A DNA stretch of 32,139 nucleotides from Bacteroidales bacterium (GTDB lineage Bacteria > Bacteroidota > Bacteroidia > Bacteroidales > UBA1402). Numbering within the stretch: position 1 is the stretch's first letter; every line of letters starts with the position of its first letter. The notes under the pieces were generated by a model. It saw nothing but the letters and a program-made list of their open reading frames with translations. It ran no database searches and was not told where the DNA came from. Location of the stretch: contig JAFSRR010000067.1 of NCBI GenBank assembly GCA_017446025.1, positions 1 to 32,139 on the forward strand. The letters run 5' to 3'. Both the position numbers and the translations under genes were made by a program. Shown here piece after piece: positions 24,262 through 32,139 of the stretch.

Positions 24262-24293
24262 CAAAAATAAAGAAAAAGCCGTATCTTTGCAAA
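24262..24293 (-). promoter_or_regulatory. Putative promoter of the tilS operon
   Basis: On the minus strand, TTTG (plus coordinates 24290-24293) is followed by exactly 20 bp and then TATTTTTG (24262-24269), a full match to the Bacteroidota TTTG-N19-21-TAnnTTTG promoter. The predicted leader to the tilS ATG is about 15-20 nt. It overlaps the opposing pheS element. Confidence 0.7.
24282..24289 (+). promoter_or_regulatory. Putative -7 element of the pheS-nth operon
   Basis: TATCTTTG matches TAnnTTTG exactly and lies 26 bp before the pheS ATG. The expected -33 region (near 24258) has no clear TTTG. This element is embedded between the -33 and -7 elements of the opposing tilS promoter. Confidence 0.65.
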
Positions 24294-24315
24294 CCCTAAT
24301 TCAAACGACTACGAG

Positions 24316-25335
24316 ATGCTAGACAAGATTCAGAAGATATTGGACGAAGTGGCTGCCTGGCAGCCCAAAGACAGCAAAGAACTCGAAGAGATCCGCATCA
24401 AATACCTGAGCAAGAAGGGCAGCATTTCCGCCCTGTTCAACGATTTCCGCGAAGTCTCCAACGACCAGAAGAAGGTGGTGGGCATGAAGCTCAACCAGCT
24501 CAAGGACACCGCCCAGGACCGTCTCAATGAGCTCAAGGCTGCGCTCGACACCCGGCAGACCGCCCAGGAAGACCTCGACTTCAGCCGTTCGGCCTATCCC
24601 CTGCCCCTGGGCACCCGCCATCCACTGTCGATTGTCCGCAACGAAATTGTCCGCATCTTCCAGAACATCGGCTTCACCATTGCCGAAGGCCCCGAGATCG
24701 AGGACGACTGGCATGTGTTCTCCTCCTTGAATTTCGCCCCGGAGCATCCGGCCCGCGACATGCAGGACACCTTCTTCATCGAGCAGCATCCCGACATCAT
24801 CCTCCGCACCCACACTTCCTCGGTACAGAGCCGTGTCATGGAAAAGACCCAGCCCCCCATCCGCATCATCTGCCCGGGCCGCGTCTATCGCAACGAAGCC
24901 ATTTCCTACCGGGCCCACTGCTTCTTCCATCAGGTAGAGGCCCTGTATGTCGATAAAGGTGTCTCCTATGCCGATCTGCTGCAGACCCTGGAATATTTCT
25001 CCAAGGAGATGTTCGGCAGCCAGACCAAGATCCGCCTGCGTCCCTCCTATTTCCCATTTACCGAGCCCTCGGCCGAACTGGACATCACCTGCAACATCTG
25101 CGGCGGCAAAGGCTGCGCCTTCTGCAAGAACACCGGTTGGGTCGAAATCCTGGGTTGCGGCATGGTCGATCCCAACGTCTTGGAAAACTGCGGCATCGAC
25201 AGCAAGGTCTATAGCGGTTTTGCCCTGGGCATGGGTGTCGAACGCATCACCAACCTCAAATACCAGGTCAAGGACCTCCGCATGTTCTCTGAGAACGACG
25301 TCCGCTTCCTGGGTGAATTCCAGTCGGCCTATTAA
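24316..25335 (+). CDS. pheS: Phenylalanine--tRNA ligase alpha subunit
   Basis: Catalytic subunit, 339 aa, of the alpha2-beta2 class II synthetase charging tRNA-Phe. It has an N-terminal coiled coil (about 1-90) that contacts the tRNA. The class II core follows: GTRHPLSIVRNEIVRIFQ, motif 2 around RTHTSSVQSRVM and CPGRVYRNEAIS, and motif 3 GMGVERITNL. A four-Cys knuckle at C259, C262, C267 and C270 (CNICGGKGCAFC) precedes the conserved TGWVEILGCGMVDPNVL; such a knuckle is found in many bacterial PheS proteins but not in E. coli. The beta subunit gene is not in the window. nth follows after 24 bp. Confidence 0.97.
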   Translation: MLDKIQKILDEVAAWQPKDSKELEEIRIKYLSKKGSISALFNDFREVSNDQKKVVGMKLNQLKDTAQDRLNELKAALDTRQTAQEDLDFSRSAYPLPLGTRHPLSIVRNEIVRIFQNIGFTIAEGPEIEDDWHVFSSLNFAPEHPARDMQDTFFIEQHPDIILRTHTSSVQSRVMEKTQPPIRIICPGRVYRNEAISYRAHCFFHQVEALYVDKGVSYADLLQTLEYFSKEMFGSQTKIRLRPSYFPFTEPSAELDITCNICGGKGCAFCKNTGWVEILGCGMVDPNVLENCGIDSKVYSGFALGMGVERITNLKYQVKDLRMFSENDVRFLGEFQSAY

Positions 25336-25359
25336 CCGCCCCGACAGGGCCTCCGCCTC

Positions 25360-26001
25360 ATGACCCGCCAAGAGAAATACCGGCAGGTGATCGAGTGGTT
25401 TTCCGCCACCATGCCCGATGCCGCCACCGAGTTGCATTTCCAGTCACCGTTCCAGTTGCTGGTGGCCGTCATTTTGTCGGCCCAGTGCACCGACAAGCGG
25501 GTCAATATGGTCACCCCGGCCTTGTTCGAGGCCTTCCCCACCCCCGAGGTGATGGCCGCAAGCCAACCCGAGGCTGTCTATGAATATATCCGCAGCGTGT
25601 CCTATCCCAACGCCAAGGCCCGTCATCTGGTCCAGATGGCCCGGGCCCTGACAGAGCGTTTCGGCGGAGAGGTGCCCCAGACCATGGAAGAGTTGCTCAG
25701 CCTGCCCGGCGTAGGGCGCAAGACGGCCAGTGTCATGCTCATCTGCGCCTTCGACAAGCCCGCCATGCCGGTCGATACCCATGTCTTCCGGGTGGCCAAC
25801 CGCATCGGCCTGACCCACCAGTCCAAATCGCCCGAGGAAACCGAAAAGATCCTGTTGGCCAACTTCCCCGAGTCACTGCTCAATCTGGCCCACCACTGGC
25901 TCATCCTGCACGGACGCTATGTGTGCCAGGCGCGCAAGCCTCAGTGCGGCCAATGCGGCCTGACTGCCTGCTGCGACTACTTCAGGCAGGCCGGCAAATA
26001 A
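25360..26001 (+). CDS. nth: Endonuclease III (DNA glycosylase/AP lyase)
   Basis: Base-excision repair enzyme, 213 aa, that removes oxidised pyrimidines and nicks the abasic site. The helix-hairpin-helix is LPGVGRKTASVML with catalytic Lys121, and catalytic Asp139 lies in VDTHVFRVANRIGL. The C-terminal [4Fe-4S] loop has the classic spacing C-x6-C-x2-C-x5-C (CQARKPQCGQCGLTACC). All key residues are present and the length is typical. It lies 24 bp after pheS and probably shares its transcript. The following 90 bp hold the next gene's promoter. Confidence 0.96.
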   Translation: MTRQEKYRQVIEWFSATMPDAATELHFQSPFQLLVAVILSAQCTDKRVNMVTPALFEAFPTPEVMAASQPEAVYEYIRSVSYPNAKARHLVQMARALTERFGGEVPQTMEELLSLPGVGRKTASVMLICAFDKPAMPVDTHVFRVANRIGLTHQSKSPEETEKILLANFPESLLNLAHHWLILHGRYVCQARKPQCGQCGLTACCDYFRQAGK

Positions 26002-26021
26002 TCATTTTTAGGCAAGACAAG

Positions 26022-26043
26022 CTATTATTAATGTAAATAATAG
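26022..26043. promoter_or_regulatory. Operator-like inverted repeat upstream of the beta-barrel receptor gene
   Basis: A perfect 8-bp dyad, CTATTATT then 6 bp then AATAATAG, in an A+T-rich patch. Its right half ends 12 bp before the -7 element TAATTTTG, so it covers the -33 region and would compete with or guide RNA polymerase. It has no T-tract, so it is less likely to be the nth terminator. Confidence 0.45.
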
Positions 26044-26055
26044 GTCCAAAATGAC

Positions 26056-26063
26056 TAATTTTG
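26056..26063 (+). promoter_or_regulatory. Putative -7 element of the beta-barrel receptor gene
   Basis: TAATTTTG is an exact TAnnTTTG match, 28 bp before the ATG at 26092. The -33 position has no clear TTTG; that region is taken up by the inverted repeat. Confidence 0.6.
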
Positions 26064-26091
26064 CGGCCAAAAATTACATAGCAAACGTCCG

Positions 26092-28554
26092 ATGAAGAAA
26101 ATTATTTCCATTATCCTGCTCGTCAGTGCTTTCACCAGCCTCATGGCAGCCCCCGCCCCCGGCGGCATCAGAGGTGTCATCCACGATGCCGGTACCAGGG
26201 AACCGCTGGAATTTGTCAACGTGTCCGTCAAGGAAAAGCAAAGCGGTGAATTTGCCGGCGGCAGCCCCAGCGACGAAACCGGAGCCTTTATCATCGAAGG
26301 CCTCAAAGCCGGCGACTATGTGGTAAGTGTCTCCTTCATGGGCTACAAGACCGTCGAGCGCGATGTCACCGTCCGCACCACCGTGGTCAACATCGGCCGC
26401 ATCCATCTGGAGGAGGATTCCAAGCTCATCAACGAAGTCCAGGTTGTAGGCCAGCAGTCCACCATGAAATTCGACATCGACCGCAAAGTCTTCAACGTGG
26501 CACAGGACATTGCCTCGAAAGGTGCTTCTGCATCGGATTTGCTCGAAAACATCCCTTCTGTCGAGGTTGACAACGAAGGTACCATCTCCCTGAGAGGCAA
26601 CTCATCGGTCACCGTGTGGATCAACGGCAAGGCATCGGGCCTGACAGCCGACAACCGCGGCGACATCCTCGAGCAGATGCCCGCCGAGAACATCGAACGC
26701 ATCGAAGTCATCACCAACCCCGGTGCCAAATACAGTGCAGAAGGCACGGCCGGCATCATCAACATCGTGCTCAAGGACGACATCCAAGCCGGCTATTACG
26801 GCAGCGCCCAGGCCAGTGTCAACTATCATAAAGGCTCTCCCCTAGGTCACAACGCCAGCGCCAACATCAACTACAATTCCGGCAAACTCGATTTCTATGC
26901 CAGCCTGGGATATCGCCGGCGGCTCAGGACCCGCGGCGGCTGGACCGACCGCACCAACGACGACGACACTTTCCTCAACCAGGAAAACGAAGGCGAAGGC
27001 ACCGGACTCAACCTGTTTGCCCGGGGCGGTTTCAGCTACCGGCCCACCAAGAAAGACGAGCTGAGCCTGGGCGGCTTCGGCATGTTCGGTAGCGGTGACG
27101 AACTGACCACCACCCGCTACTTGAGCAACATCCCCGGCCAGTTTGCCTCCAGTACCCGTACCTCTTCGACCAGTCAGGACATGAGAGGCGGCAATGTCGA
27201 ACTAGGTTACATCCACAAATTCGGCGAAGAGCATGAAATCGACTTCCTGGGTTCCTACAACACCTGGGGCCGGGATGCCGAGACCGTCTATGAGCAGGAA
27301 AAAGTCTTTTCCGATGCCTCCACGGCCAACACCTACCAGTGGCAGCCTTCCCATATCAAGCCCAACGACTGGGACCTCCGCATCGACTACACCAACAACA
27401 TCCTGGGTTATGGCAAGATCGAAGCCGGCTACGAAGGCACCTTCTCGCGTGAAGACAGCCCCACGGAGACCTGGTCGGGCACCAGCGCCACCGACGCCCA
27501 ACTCGACGCCCAGCTCTGGAACCGTTTCATCTACAGCCAGGATGTCCAGGCCTTGTATGCTTCCTTTTCGAGCACCATCGACAATTTCGGCTACCAGGTA
27601 GGACTGCGTGGCGAAAACACCCGTGTCGAGGCCCAATCGCTGGCCTACGGTGAGGATCCTGCCACAGCGGCCGGGTTCAAGGACAACTATTTCAACCTCT
27701 TCCCCACCGTCTTCCTCACCTACCACCTGCCCAATGAGAACGAGCTGCAGCTCAACTACACCCGGCGCACACAGCGGCCCTGGGGCAAACAGCTCAACCC
27801 CTTTGTCAACATCACCGACTCGTCCAATATCTCGTATGGCAATCCCCAGTTGCGTCCGCAGCTGGCCAACGCCTTCGAGCTGAACTACATCAAGAACTGG
27901 GAATACCACACCGTATCGGTTTCGGCCTACTACAGGACAGCCGAGGATATCATCCAGCGCATCAACTACCTGGACGGCAACATCATGAAATCGACTTTCG
28001 ACAATGTGGCCAGTTCCACTTCGGCCGGTACCGAGATCGTAGCCAAGAACCGTCTGTTCAACCTTCTCGACCTGACCACCACGGTCAATTTCTACTACTA
28101 TAAGCTCGACAGCTGGGACTTCACCCCGGCCGGCACCACCCAGAACATCCACGGTGACAGCGAAAGCAATTTCACCTGGAATGCCCGCACCATCGGCAAC
28201 CTGGCCCTGCCCAAATTCTGGACCCTGCAGGTACGCGGTGACTATCGTGCCCGTACCCTGGTGGCCCAGGGCTACCGCATGCCGGGCTATCGCGTCGATG
28301 CCGGCATCAAGAAATCCATCGGCAAGGTGAGCATCAACCTCAATGTCCGCGATGTATTCGATTCCTTCCACTTCAACACCAAGACCTCAGGCCCCGGTTT
28401 CCAGCAGGAATCCTTCGGTTGGTTCGGCGGACGGCGCATCCGTCTGGCCGTCACCTACAGCTTCGGCAACATGACGCCCAAGCCCAAGATGCCTGAAGAG
28501 GGTGAAAGAGGTAATAATAACAACAACACCGAGGAAGGCTTTGGCGAAGACTGA
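26092..28554 (+). CDS. Outer-membrane beta-barrel receptor, TonB-dependent-like, with N-terminal regulatory-like domain
   Basis: Outer-membrane protein, 820 aa. A signal peptide (about 1-19) is followed by a carboxypeptidase-regulatory-like beta-sandwich (about 24-110: GGIRGVIHDAGTREPLEFVNV, GDYVVSVSFMGYKT). Next comes a plug domain (about 115-235: DLLENIPSVEVDNEGTISLRG, ERIEVITNPGAKYSAEGTAGIINIVLK), then a beta-barrel of about 550 residues of the OMP_b-brl_3 type. The C-terminus, after VTYSFGNM, is an unusual charged and Asn-rich tail (EEGERGNNNNNTEEGFGED). No SusD-like gene adjoins it, and its size is below SusC proteins (about 1000), so it is not a typical starch-utilisation receptor. The substrate is unknown; metal, peptide or small-glycan uptake are options. 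It converges on the GH51 gene with a 9-bp gap. Confidence 0.88.
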   Translation: MKKIISIILLVSAFTSLMAAPAPGGIRGVIHDAGTREPLEFVNVSVKEKQSGEFAGGSPSDETGAFIIEGLKAGDYVVSVSFMGYKTVERDVTVRTTVVNIGRIHLEEDSKLINEVQVVGQQSTMKFDIDRKVFNVAQDIASKGASASDLLENIPSVEVDNEGTISLRGNSSVTVWINGKASGLTADNRGDILEQMPAENIERIEVITNPGAKYSAEGTAGIINIVLKDDIQAGYYGSAQASVNYHKGSPLGHNASANINYNSGKLDFYASLGYRRRLRTRGGWTDRTNDDDTFLNQENEGEGTGLNLFARGGFSYRPTKKDELSLGGFGMFGSGDELTTTRYLSNIPGQFASSTRTSSTSQDMRGGNVELGYIHKFGEEHEIDFLGSYNTWGRDAETVYEQEKVFSDASTANTYQWQPSHIKPNDWDLRIDYTNNILGYGKIEAGYEGTFSREDSPTETWSGTSATDAQLDAQLWNRFIYSQDVQALYASFSSTIDNFGYQVGLRGENTRVEAQSLAYGEDPATAAGFKDNYFNLFPTVFLTYHLPNENELQLNYTRRTQRPWGKQLNPFVNITDSSNISYGNPQLRPQLANAFELNYIKNWEYHTVSVSAYYRTAEDIIQRINYLDGNIMKSTFDNVASSTSAGTEIVAKNRLFNLLDLTTTVNFYYYKLDSWDFTPAGTTQNIHGDSESNFTWNARTIGNLALPKFWTLQVRGDYRARTLVAQGYRMPGYRVDAGIKKSIGKVSINLNVRDVFDSFHFNTKTSGPGFQQESFGWFGGRRIRLAVTYSFGNMTPKPKMPEEGERGNNNNNTEEGFGED

Positions 28555-28563
28555 TCTATTCCG

Positions 28564-30567
28564 TTAATCCAGCGGAATTATTATCACACTGAACGACTGG
28601 GCCGGCGCTTCATAGACGAAGTCTGTCCCGCCCAAGACCAACGTCCCGGTCTCAGGCACGATATGCTCAGGATCATCCAGGCTGTTGACGGCATTCATGT
28701 CTTTCGACTGATAGCAAATTAAACGGGCGACTGGCTGGAATCGCTTCAACCCCGACAAACGGATATCCATCGTTTTTGACTTTTCACCACAGTTTCCAAT
28801 CTTAAGAATCAAGGTGTTGCCATCTTTGTCGCGGACGGCCGAGGCGTAAATCTGTTGCTGGCCGCTTAGAGGCTGCCGGTCACTGCCATAGGCTGCCAGG
28901 ACATCGGTGCCTTTGTAACGGGCGTACAACTGCTGCACATACCAGTTGGGGGTCTTGAACAGCCTGAGATTGTCAAACCATATCAGGTCCGGGTTCCACT
29001 GCCAGGCATCCACATGGGCGAACAAAGGGGCATAGGTGGCAAGCCTCACCACATCGGCATTACGCTCCAACCCGGTCATGAAGCAAGCCTCGGCCAGTGC
29101 CGACCTGAAGTTGTTGGCCTTGCCGTTTCCCTGGTCATGAGCGGCGTATTCGCCGGCGAACACCTTGGGGCCCTTGCGGTCGTAGCCGTCGTAGCGGCCG
29201 GCATTCTGCAGGAACCAGTCGGGGGCCATATAGTAGTGCTCGTCGACCAGGTCTGTCTTGAGCCGCCTCATTTCGGGCCAGAGATAGTTGAAGCGGTCGC
29301 CGGCGGCCGACGGCCCGGCACTGCCCACGATCAGGATATCCGGACAACAGCGTCGCAAGGCCTGGACGAAACGTTCCAGACGTTCCACATATTCGGGACC
29401 CCACTGCTCGTTGCCGATAGCCAGGTATTTCATGTGGAAAGGCTCCGAATGCCCCATTTCTACACGTAAAGAACCCCACTTCGTGTCCGGTCCGCCATTG
29501 GCAAATTCTATCAAATCCAAGGCATCCTGAATATATGGTTGTAGCTCGTCCAGGGGCACATGTGCCCGTATGTCGTTGTTCTGGTACTGGCAGGCCAGTC
29601 CCACGCTCAGGACCGGCAGGGGGGCGGCCCCAATCTCCTCGGCCAGTAGGAAATACTCGAAAAAGCCCAGCCCGTAGGATTGGTAATAGTCCGGGAACAT
29701 GCGATTGGCGAAGGTATAGTTCCAGCGGTTTTCGTTTAGGGGCCTGTTTTCGACCGGACCGACGGAGTTCTTCCACTGGTAGCGGGTGGCCAGATCGGTC
29801 CCCTCGACAATGCATCCCCCGGGAAAACGTAGCACGCCGGGGTGCAGGTCGGCCAACGCCTGGGCCAGGTCGCGGCGCAATCCGTTTTCGTGTCCCCGCC
29901 ACGTATCGACCGGGAAAAGCGAGATGTGCTCCACATCTGCATAGCCGCTGTTGCCGCGGTCGTAGAGAATGCGCAGGCGACCTCTGGATTCGGTGCGGCG
30001 GGGGGTCAGCGTAAGGCTGTATTTTTTCCATTCTCCTCCATCGATAGTAAGGTCGCGCCGGCCGATCTCGCGATCGTCCTCACTGACGAGTACGATGCAT
30101 AGCTTCTGCGGCCCCGCTCCGCTGCGGGCCCAGACAGAGAAACGATACTCCTTGCCTGCCTGGAAGCCCATACCCCGGAAACCTTCATTCTCCAGGCCTG
30201 TCATTTTGTGAGCATGTCCCGAGGGACGGAGCCGGGCATAATGTGGATTACGCTCAAAAGGTGCTTCCTGGGTCAACACTTCCACCTGTCCGAAACTGCG
30301 CCATCCCATCAAAGACTGCGGGAACTCAAAAGAGCGGTTTTTCACCATTTCCGCATACAATCCGCCATCGGCGGCAAAATTGATGTCCTCGAAGAAAATG
30401 CCGTACATGTCCGGATTGATCTTGGCCAACGTTTTTGAAGTCTTCACTTCCCAGATGAGCCGGGAACTGTTCTCTTCTTGTTCGATACGTTGTTGTCTGC
30501 TCTGAGCCTGACAGCAAAACGTTCCGACAAGCATCATCAGAGCAATGGTCCTCAATATATAATCCAT
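28564..30567 (-). CDS. Alpha-L-arabinofuranosidase, GH51
   Basis: Exported glycosidase, 667 aa, that should release terminal L-arabinofuranose from arabinan, arabinogalactan or pectin side chains. A signal peptide (about 1-22) precedes the start of the catalytic domain (INPDMYGIFFEDINFAADGGLYAEM), which is interrupted by a CBM4-like beta-sandwich (about 70-225). The TIM barrel follows with FPGGCIVEG, the acid/base E387 (AIGNEQWGPEY) and the nucleophile E473 (VFAGEYAAH). A C-terminal beta domain closes the protein. Catalytic residues are intact. The GH106-like gene lies 12 bp upstream on the same strand, so the pair is probably cotranscribed and acts on a rhamnose- and arabinose-bearing polymer such as rhamnogalacturonan I. 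Confidence 0.93.
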   Translation of the reverse strand: MDYILRTIALMMLVGTFCCQAQSRQQRIEQEENSSRLIWEVKTSKTLAKINPDMYGIFFEDINFAADGGLYAEMVKNRSFEFPQSLMGWRSFGQVEVLTQEAPFERNPHYARLRPSGHAHKMTGLENEGFRGMGFQAGKEYRFSVWARSGAGPQKLCIVLVSEDDREIGRRDLTIDGGEWKKYSLTLTPRRTESRGRLRILYDRGNSGYADVEHISLFPVDTWRGHENGLRRDLAQALADLHPGVLRFPGGCIVEGTDLATRYQWKNSVGPVENRPLNENRWNYTFANRMFPDYYQSYGLGFFEYFLLAEEIGAAPLPVLSVGLACQYQNNDIRAHVPLDELQPYIQDALDLIEFANGGPDTKWGSLRVEMGHSEPFHMKYLAIGNEQWGPEYVERLERFVQALRRCCPDILIVGSAGPSAAGDRFNYLWPEMRRLKTDLVDEHYYMAPDWFLQNAGRYDGYDRKGPKVFAGEYAAHDQGNGKANNFRSALAEACFMTGLERNADVVRLATYAPLFAHVDAWQWNPDLIWFDNLRLFKTPNWYVQQLYARYKGTDVLAAYGSDRQPLSGQQQIYASAVRDKDGNTLILKIGNCGEKSKTMDIRLSGLKRFQPVARLICYQSKDMNAVNSLDDPEHIVPETGTLVLGGTDFVYEAPAQSFSVIIIPLD

Positions 30568-30579
30568 ATTCCGTTTTTT

Positions 30580-32139
30580 TTAATTGTTTATGGTTCTAAG
30601 TGGCATCAACCGGGGCGTTTCCGTCAGTCCGCCGGGCACCGTTTCCCAGACATCGAAAGTAATGGGTTTGTAGAACACACTCACGATGTTGATGTCCTTG
30701 AAGATACGCCAGTCGACTCCCCTTCTGTCGTAATCGGCGATGCGGTTGGCAGGCATATTGGTCACCTCGATCTCAATGAGGTTTTTCTTGCCGGGTTTCA
30801 AGAAGCGACCCACATTGAGCCGGTAAGGCAAGGCCCAGACCCGGCCCGCATCCTGTCCGTTCACATACACCCGGGCACTCTCGTAGAGTCCGTTGCCAAA
30901 ATCCAGGCACCAGTCGTCGGCCGCTATTTTGGGCAGCTTGAAACTGAGCGTATAGCGCCCTGCCCCGGCATAGGCTTTGGCCGAATCGGCCGTCAACCGG
31001 GTCCAGTCGGTCGGCTCACCCGTCATGGTGAACCTTCCGTCGATAGCTGGAGCCCCTTCGGTAAACTCAAACTGCCATTTGCCTTCCAGGGGGATACCCT
31101 CCCCGTAGCGGACGGCCTGTTTGCCTTTCAAACCGGCTTTTGCGTAAGCAGGATATAATGGTGCCTCTGCCACAGCCTTGTCGTAGCAGCGCAAAATGAC
31201 CGACTCTCCGGGTTGGAGTTGCAGATACAGCTGTTTTTGACCATTCTCCAAGCGTGTCACAGCCCGGCCCGTCTCCCCTGTCATGGGATTGAAGACGCAG
31301 AGGTCGGCAAACTCATGTCCCAGGCCGACCCAGCCGTCGATGCTGCGGTTCTGCAGCATGGACACAAAATAGACACTACCGTCATCCAGACGACGGCGGA
31401 TGAGGCGGGCCCCATAGTCGGCCGACAGGGATTCCCGACTCAGACCGGCCTTCGGGAGCAGTTCTTCCAGGCTGGCCGCCGTCATCAGGCAACCCTGGCC
31501 ATAGGGATGGATTTGCAACGCTCCTCCGGCCGCATCCACACCCGTCTGCTGCCACAACTGCTTCATGGCCGCCTTGCGCTCGTCGGCCTGGAACAGCCCG
31601 GGCACCTCGTCGGGCAATTGTCCGAGAAACATCACCCGGGCGCCCTGTGAGGCCAGTTTGAGGAGTTGCTGCAAGGTTTCCAAAGGCATCACCTGGCAAT
31701 CGGGCACCAGGATGCTGCGGTAGCTGCCGCCCGGCGTCTGCAACGACCCATCACGAAATGAGGTCTGCTGCAGCTGGCTGTCGGAGATATAATCCAGATC
31801 GTAGCCCAGGCGCAGGATTTCATCGACCGTCTCCTCAAAATGCGGCAGCTTGTCCTCAAGCTTATGAATTTCAAAGGCGACATAGTTGCCCTTGCGGTAT
31901 TTTTCCCAGATGTCGAAAATCGGGAAATAAAGCAGCAACTCATTGTCGGGACTGCCCTGCTGCAGGAAAGACTGTACGCGGGTGATATAGACGTTCAGGG
32001 CCGACATGTCGCGGAAGATGCTGTTGTTGGGATTGACCATGATGGAGGCATAGAACAGCCAGCCGGGCCAGGGAGCATCCTTGGGCGTATAGGTGGACCC
32101 GTGGTAGAACACCCGGTTCACGCCATTGACAAACAGGAG
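30580..32139 (-). CDS. GH106-like alpha-L-rhamnosidase, C-terminal part (cut by window edge)
   Basis: 3' portion, about 520 codons, of a large glycoside hydrolase; the frame is open through the right edge (VNGVNRVFYHG continues upstream). The segment FYHGSTYTPKDAPWPGWLFY, then IMVNPNNSIFRDMSALNVYI, SFLQQGSPDNELLLYFPIFDIW and the later VYFVSMLQN match the mid-to-late part of GH106 rhamnosidases, which exceed 1000 residues. The C-terminal end is a GH2-like jelly-roll domain (YTLSFKLPK, LDFGNGLYESARVYVNG, LPYRLNVGRFLKPGKNL-like, about the last 110 residues). The catalytic centre and signal peptide may lie partly outside the window. It is followed 12 bp later by the GH51 gene. A related family of large exo-glycosidases cannot be excluded. 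Confidence 0.8.
   Translation of the reverse strand, partial: LLFVNGVNRVFYHGSTYTPKDAPWPGWLFYASIMVNPNNSIFRDMSALNVYITRVQSFLQQGSPDNELLLYFPIFDIWEKYRKGNYVAFEIHKLEDKLPHFEETVDEILRLGYDLDYISDSQLQQTSFRDGSLQTPGGSYRSILVPDCQVMPLETLQQLLKLASQGARVMFLGQLPDEVPGLFQADERKAAMKQLWQQTGVDAAGGALQIHPYGQGCLMTAASLEELLPKAGLSRESLSADYGARLIRRRLDDGSVYFVSMLQNRSIDGWVGLGHEFADLCVFNPMTGETGRAVTRLENGQKQLYLQLQPGESVILRCYDKAVAEAPLYPAYAKAGLKGKQAVRYGEGIPLEGKWQFEFTEGAPAIDGRFTMTGEPTDWTRLTADSAKAYAGAGRYTLSFKLPKIAADDWCLDFGNGLYESARVYVNGQDAGRVWALPYRLNVGRFLKPGKKNLIEIEVTNMPANRIADYDRRGVDWRIFKDINIVSVFYKPITFDVWETVPGGLTETPRLMPLRTINN

Noticed and set aside
1-32139. Insertion sequences, prophage genes, CRISPR repeats, toxin-antitoxin pairs
   Set aside because: No transposase, integrase, phage structural or Cas-like protein and no regularly spaced repeats were seen; every gap is short and gene order is typical of a core chromosome.

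Overview
The window is a compact, G+C-rich (near 60% by eye) stretch of a Bacteroidota chromosome, most likely from a gut-type member of the Bacteroidales. The evidence is threefold. The gene families are typical of the phylum: GldH lipoprotein, DUF5103/type IX secretion plug protein, PSP1/RicT next to holB, an outer-membrane beta-barrel receptor, and CE12, CE8, GH51 and GH106 carbohydrate enzymes. The intergenic regions hold the Bacteroidota promoter form (TTTG, about 20 bp, TAnnTTTG). Shine-Dalgarno signals are weak. About 20 genes fill nearly all of the sequence, and the longest gap is about 165 bp. I found no RNA gene, insertion sequence, CRISPR array or prophage.

Layout. (1) Positions 1-5295, plus strand: a flavodiiron protein cut by the left edge, an M23 peptidase, DNA polymerase III delta prime (holB), a RicT/PSP1 protein and lipoprotein gldH, closely spaced or overlapping. 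(2) Positions 5317-14178, minus strand, read from the right: purH, mreB, mreC, mreD, mrdA (PBP2), rodA, i.e. purine synthesis followed by the whole elongasome, then a two-domain pectin esterase (CE12-CE8) starting 19 bp after rodA. (3) Positions 14344-15612, plus strand: a zinc-dependent sorbitol-dehydrogenase-like enzyme with its own promoter, ending at a bidirectional hairpin terminator. (4) Positions 15679-24239, minus strand, read from the right: tilS, a LysM/lytic-transglycosylase-like protein, two SGNH-fold proteins, an MBOAT O-acyltransferase and a DUF5103 protein. The first five are joined by ATGA overlaps or a 1-bp gap. (5) Positions 24316-26001, plus strand: pheS and nth, divergent from tilS through an overlapping promoter region. 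(6) Positions 26092-28554, plus strand: an outer-membrane TonB-receptor-like beta-barrel protein behind a dyad-containing promoter. (7) Positions 28564-32139, minus strand: a GH51 arabinofuranosidase and the 3' part of a GH106-like rhamnosidase cut by the right edge.

Functional picture. Three themes recur. The first is cell-envelope construction: MreBCD, PBP2 and RodA, an M23 peptidase, a LysM glycan-binding protein and an MBOAT/SGNH O-acylation cassette. The second is pectin and rhamnogalacturonan breakdown: CE12-CE8, GH51 and GH106. The third is core information processing: holB, ricT, tilS, pheS and nth. The most interesting unit is the translationally coupled tilS-LysM-SGNH-SGNH-MBOAT operon. 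It looks like a periplasmic O-acylation system whose target, peptidoglycan or a surface glycan, cannot be read from sequence alone.
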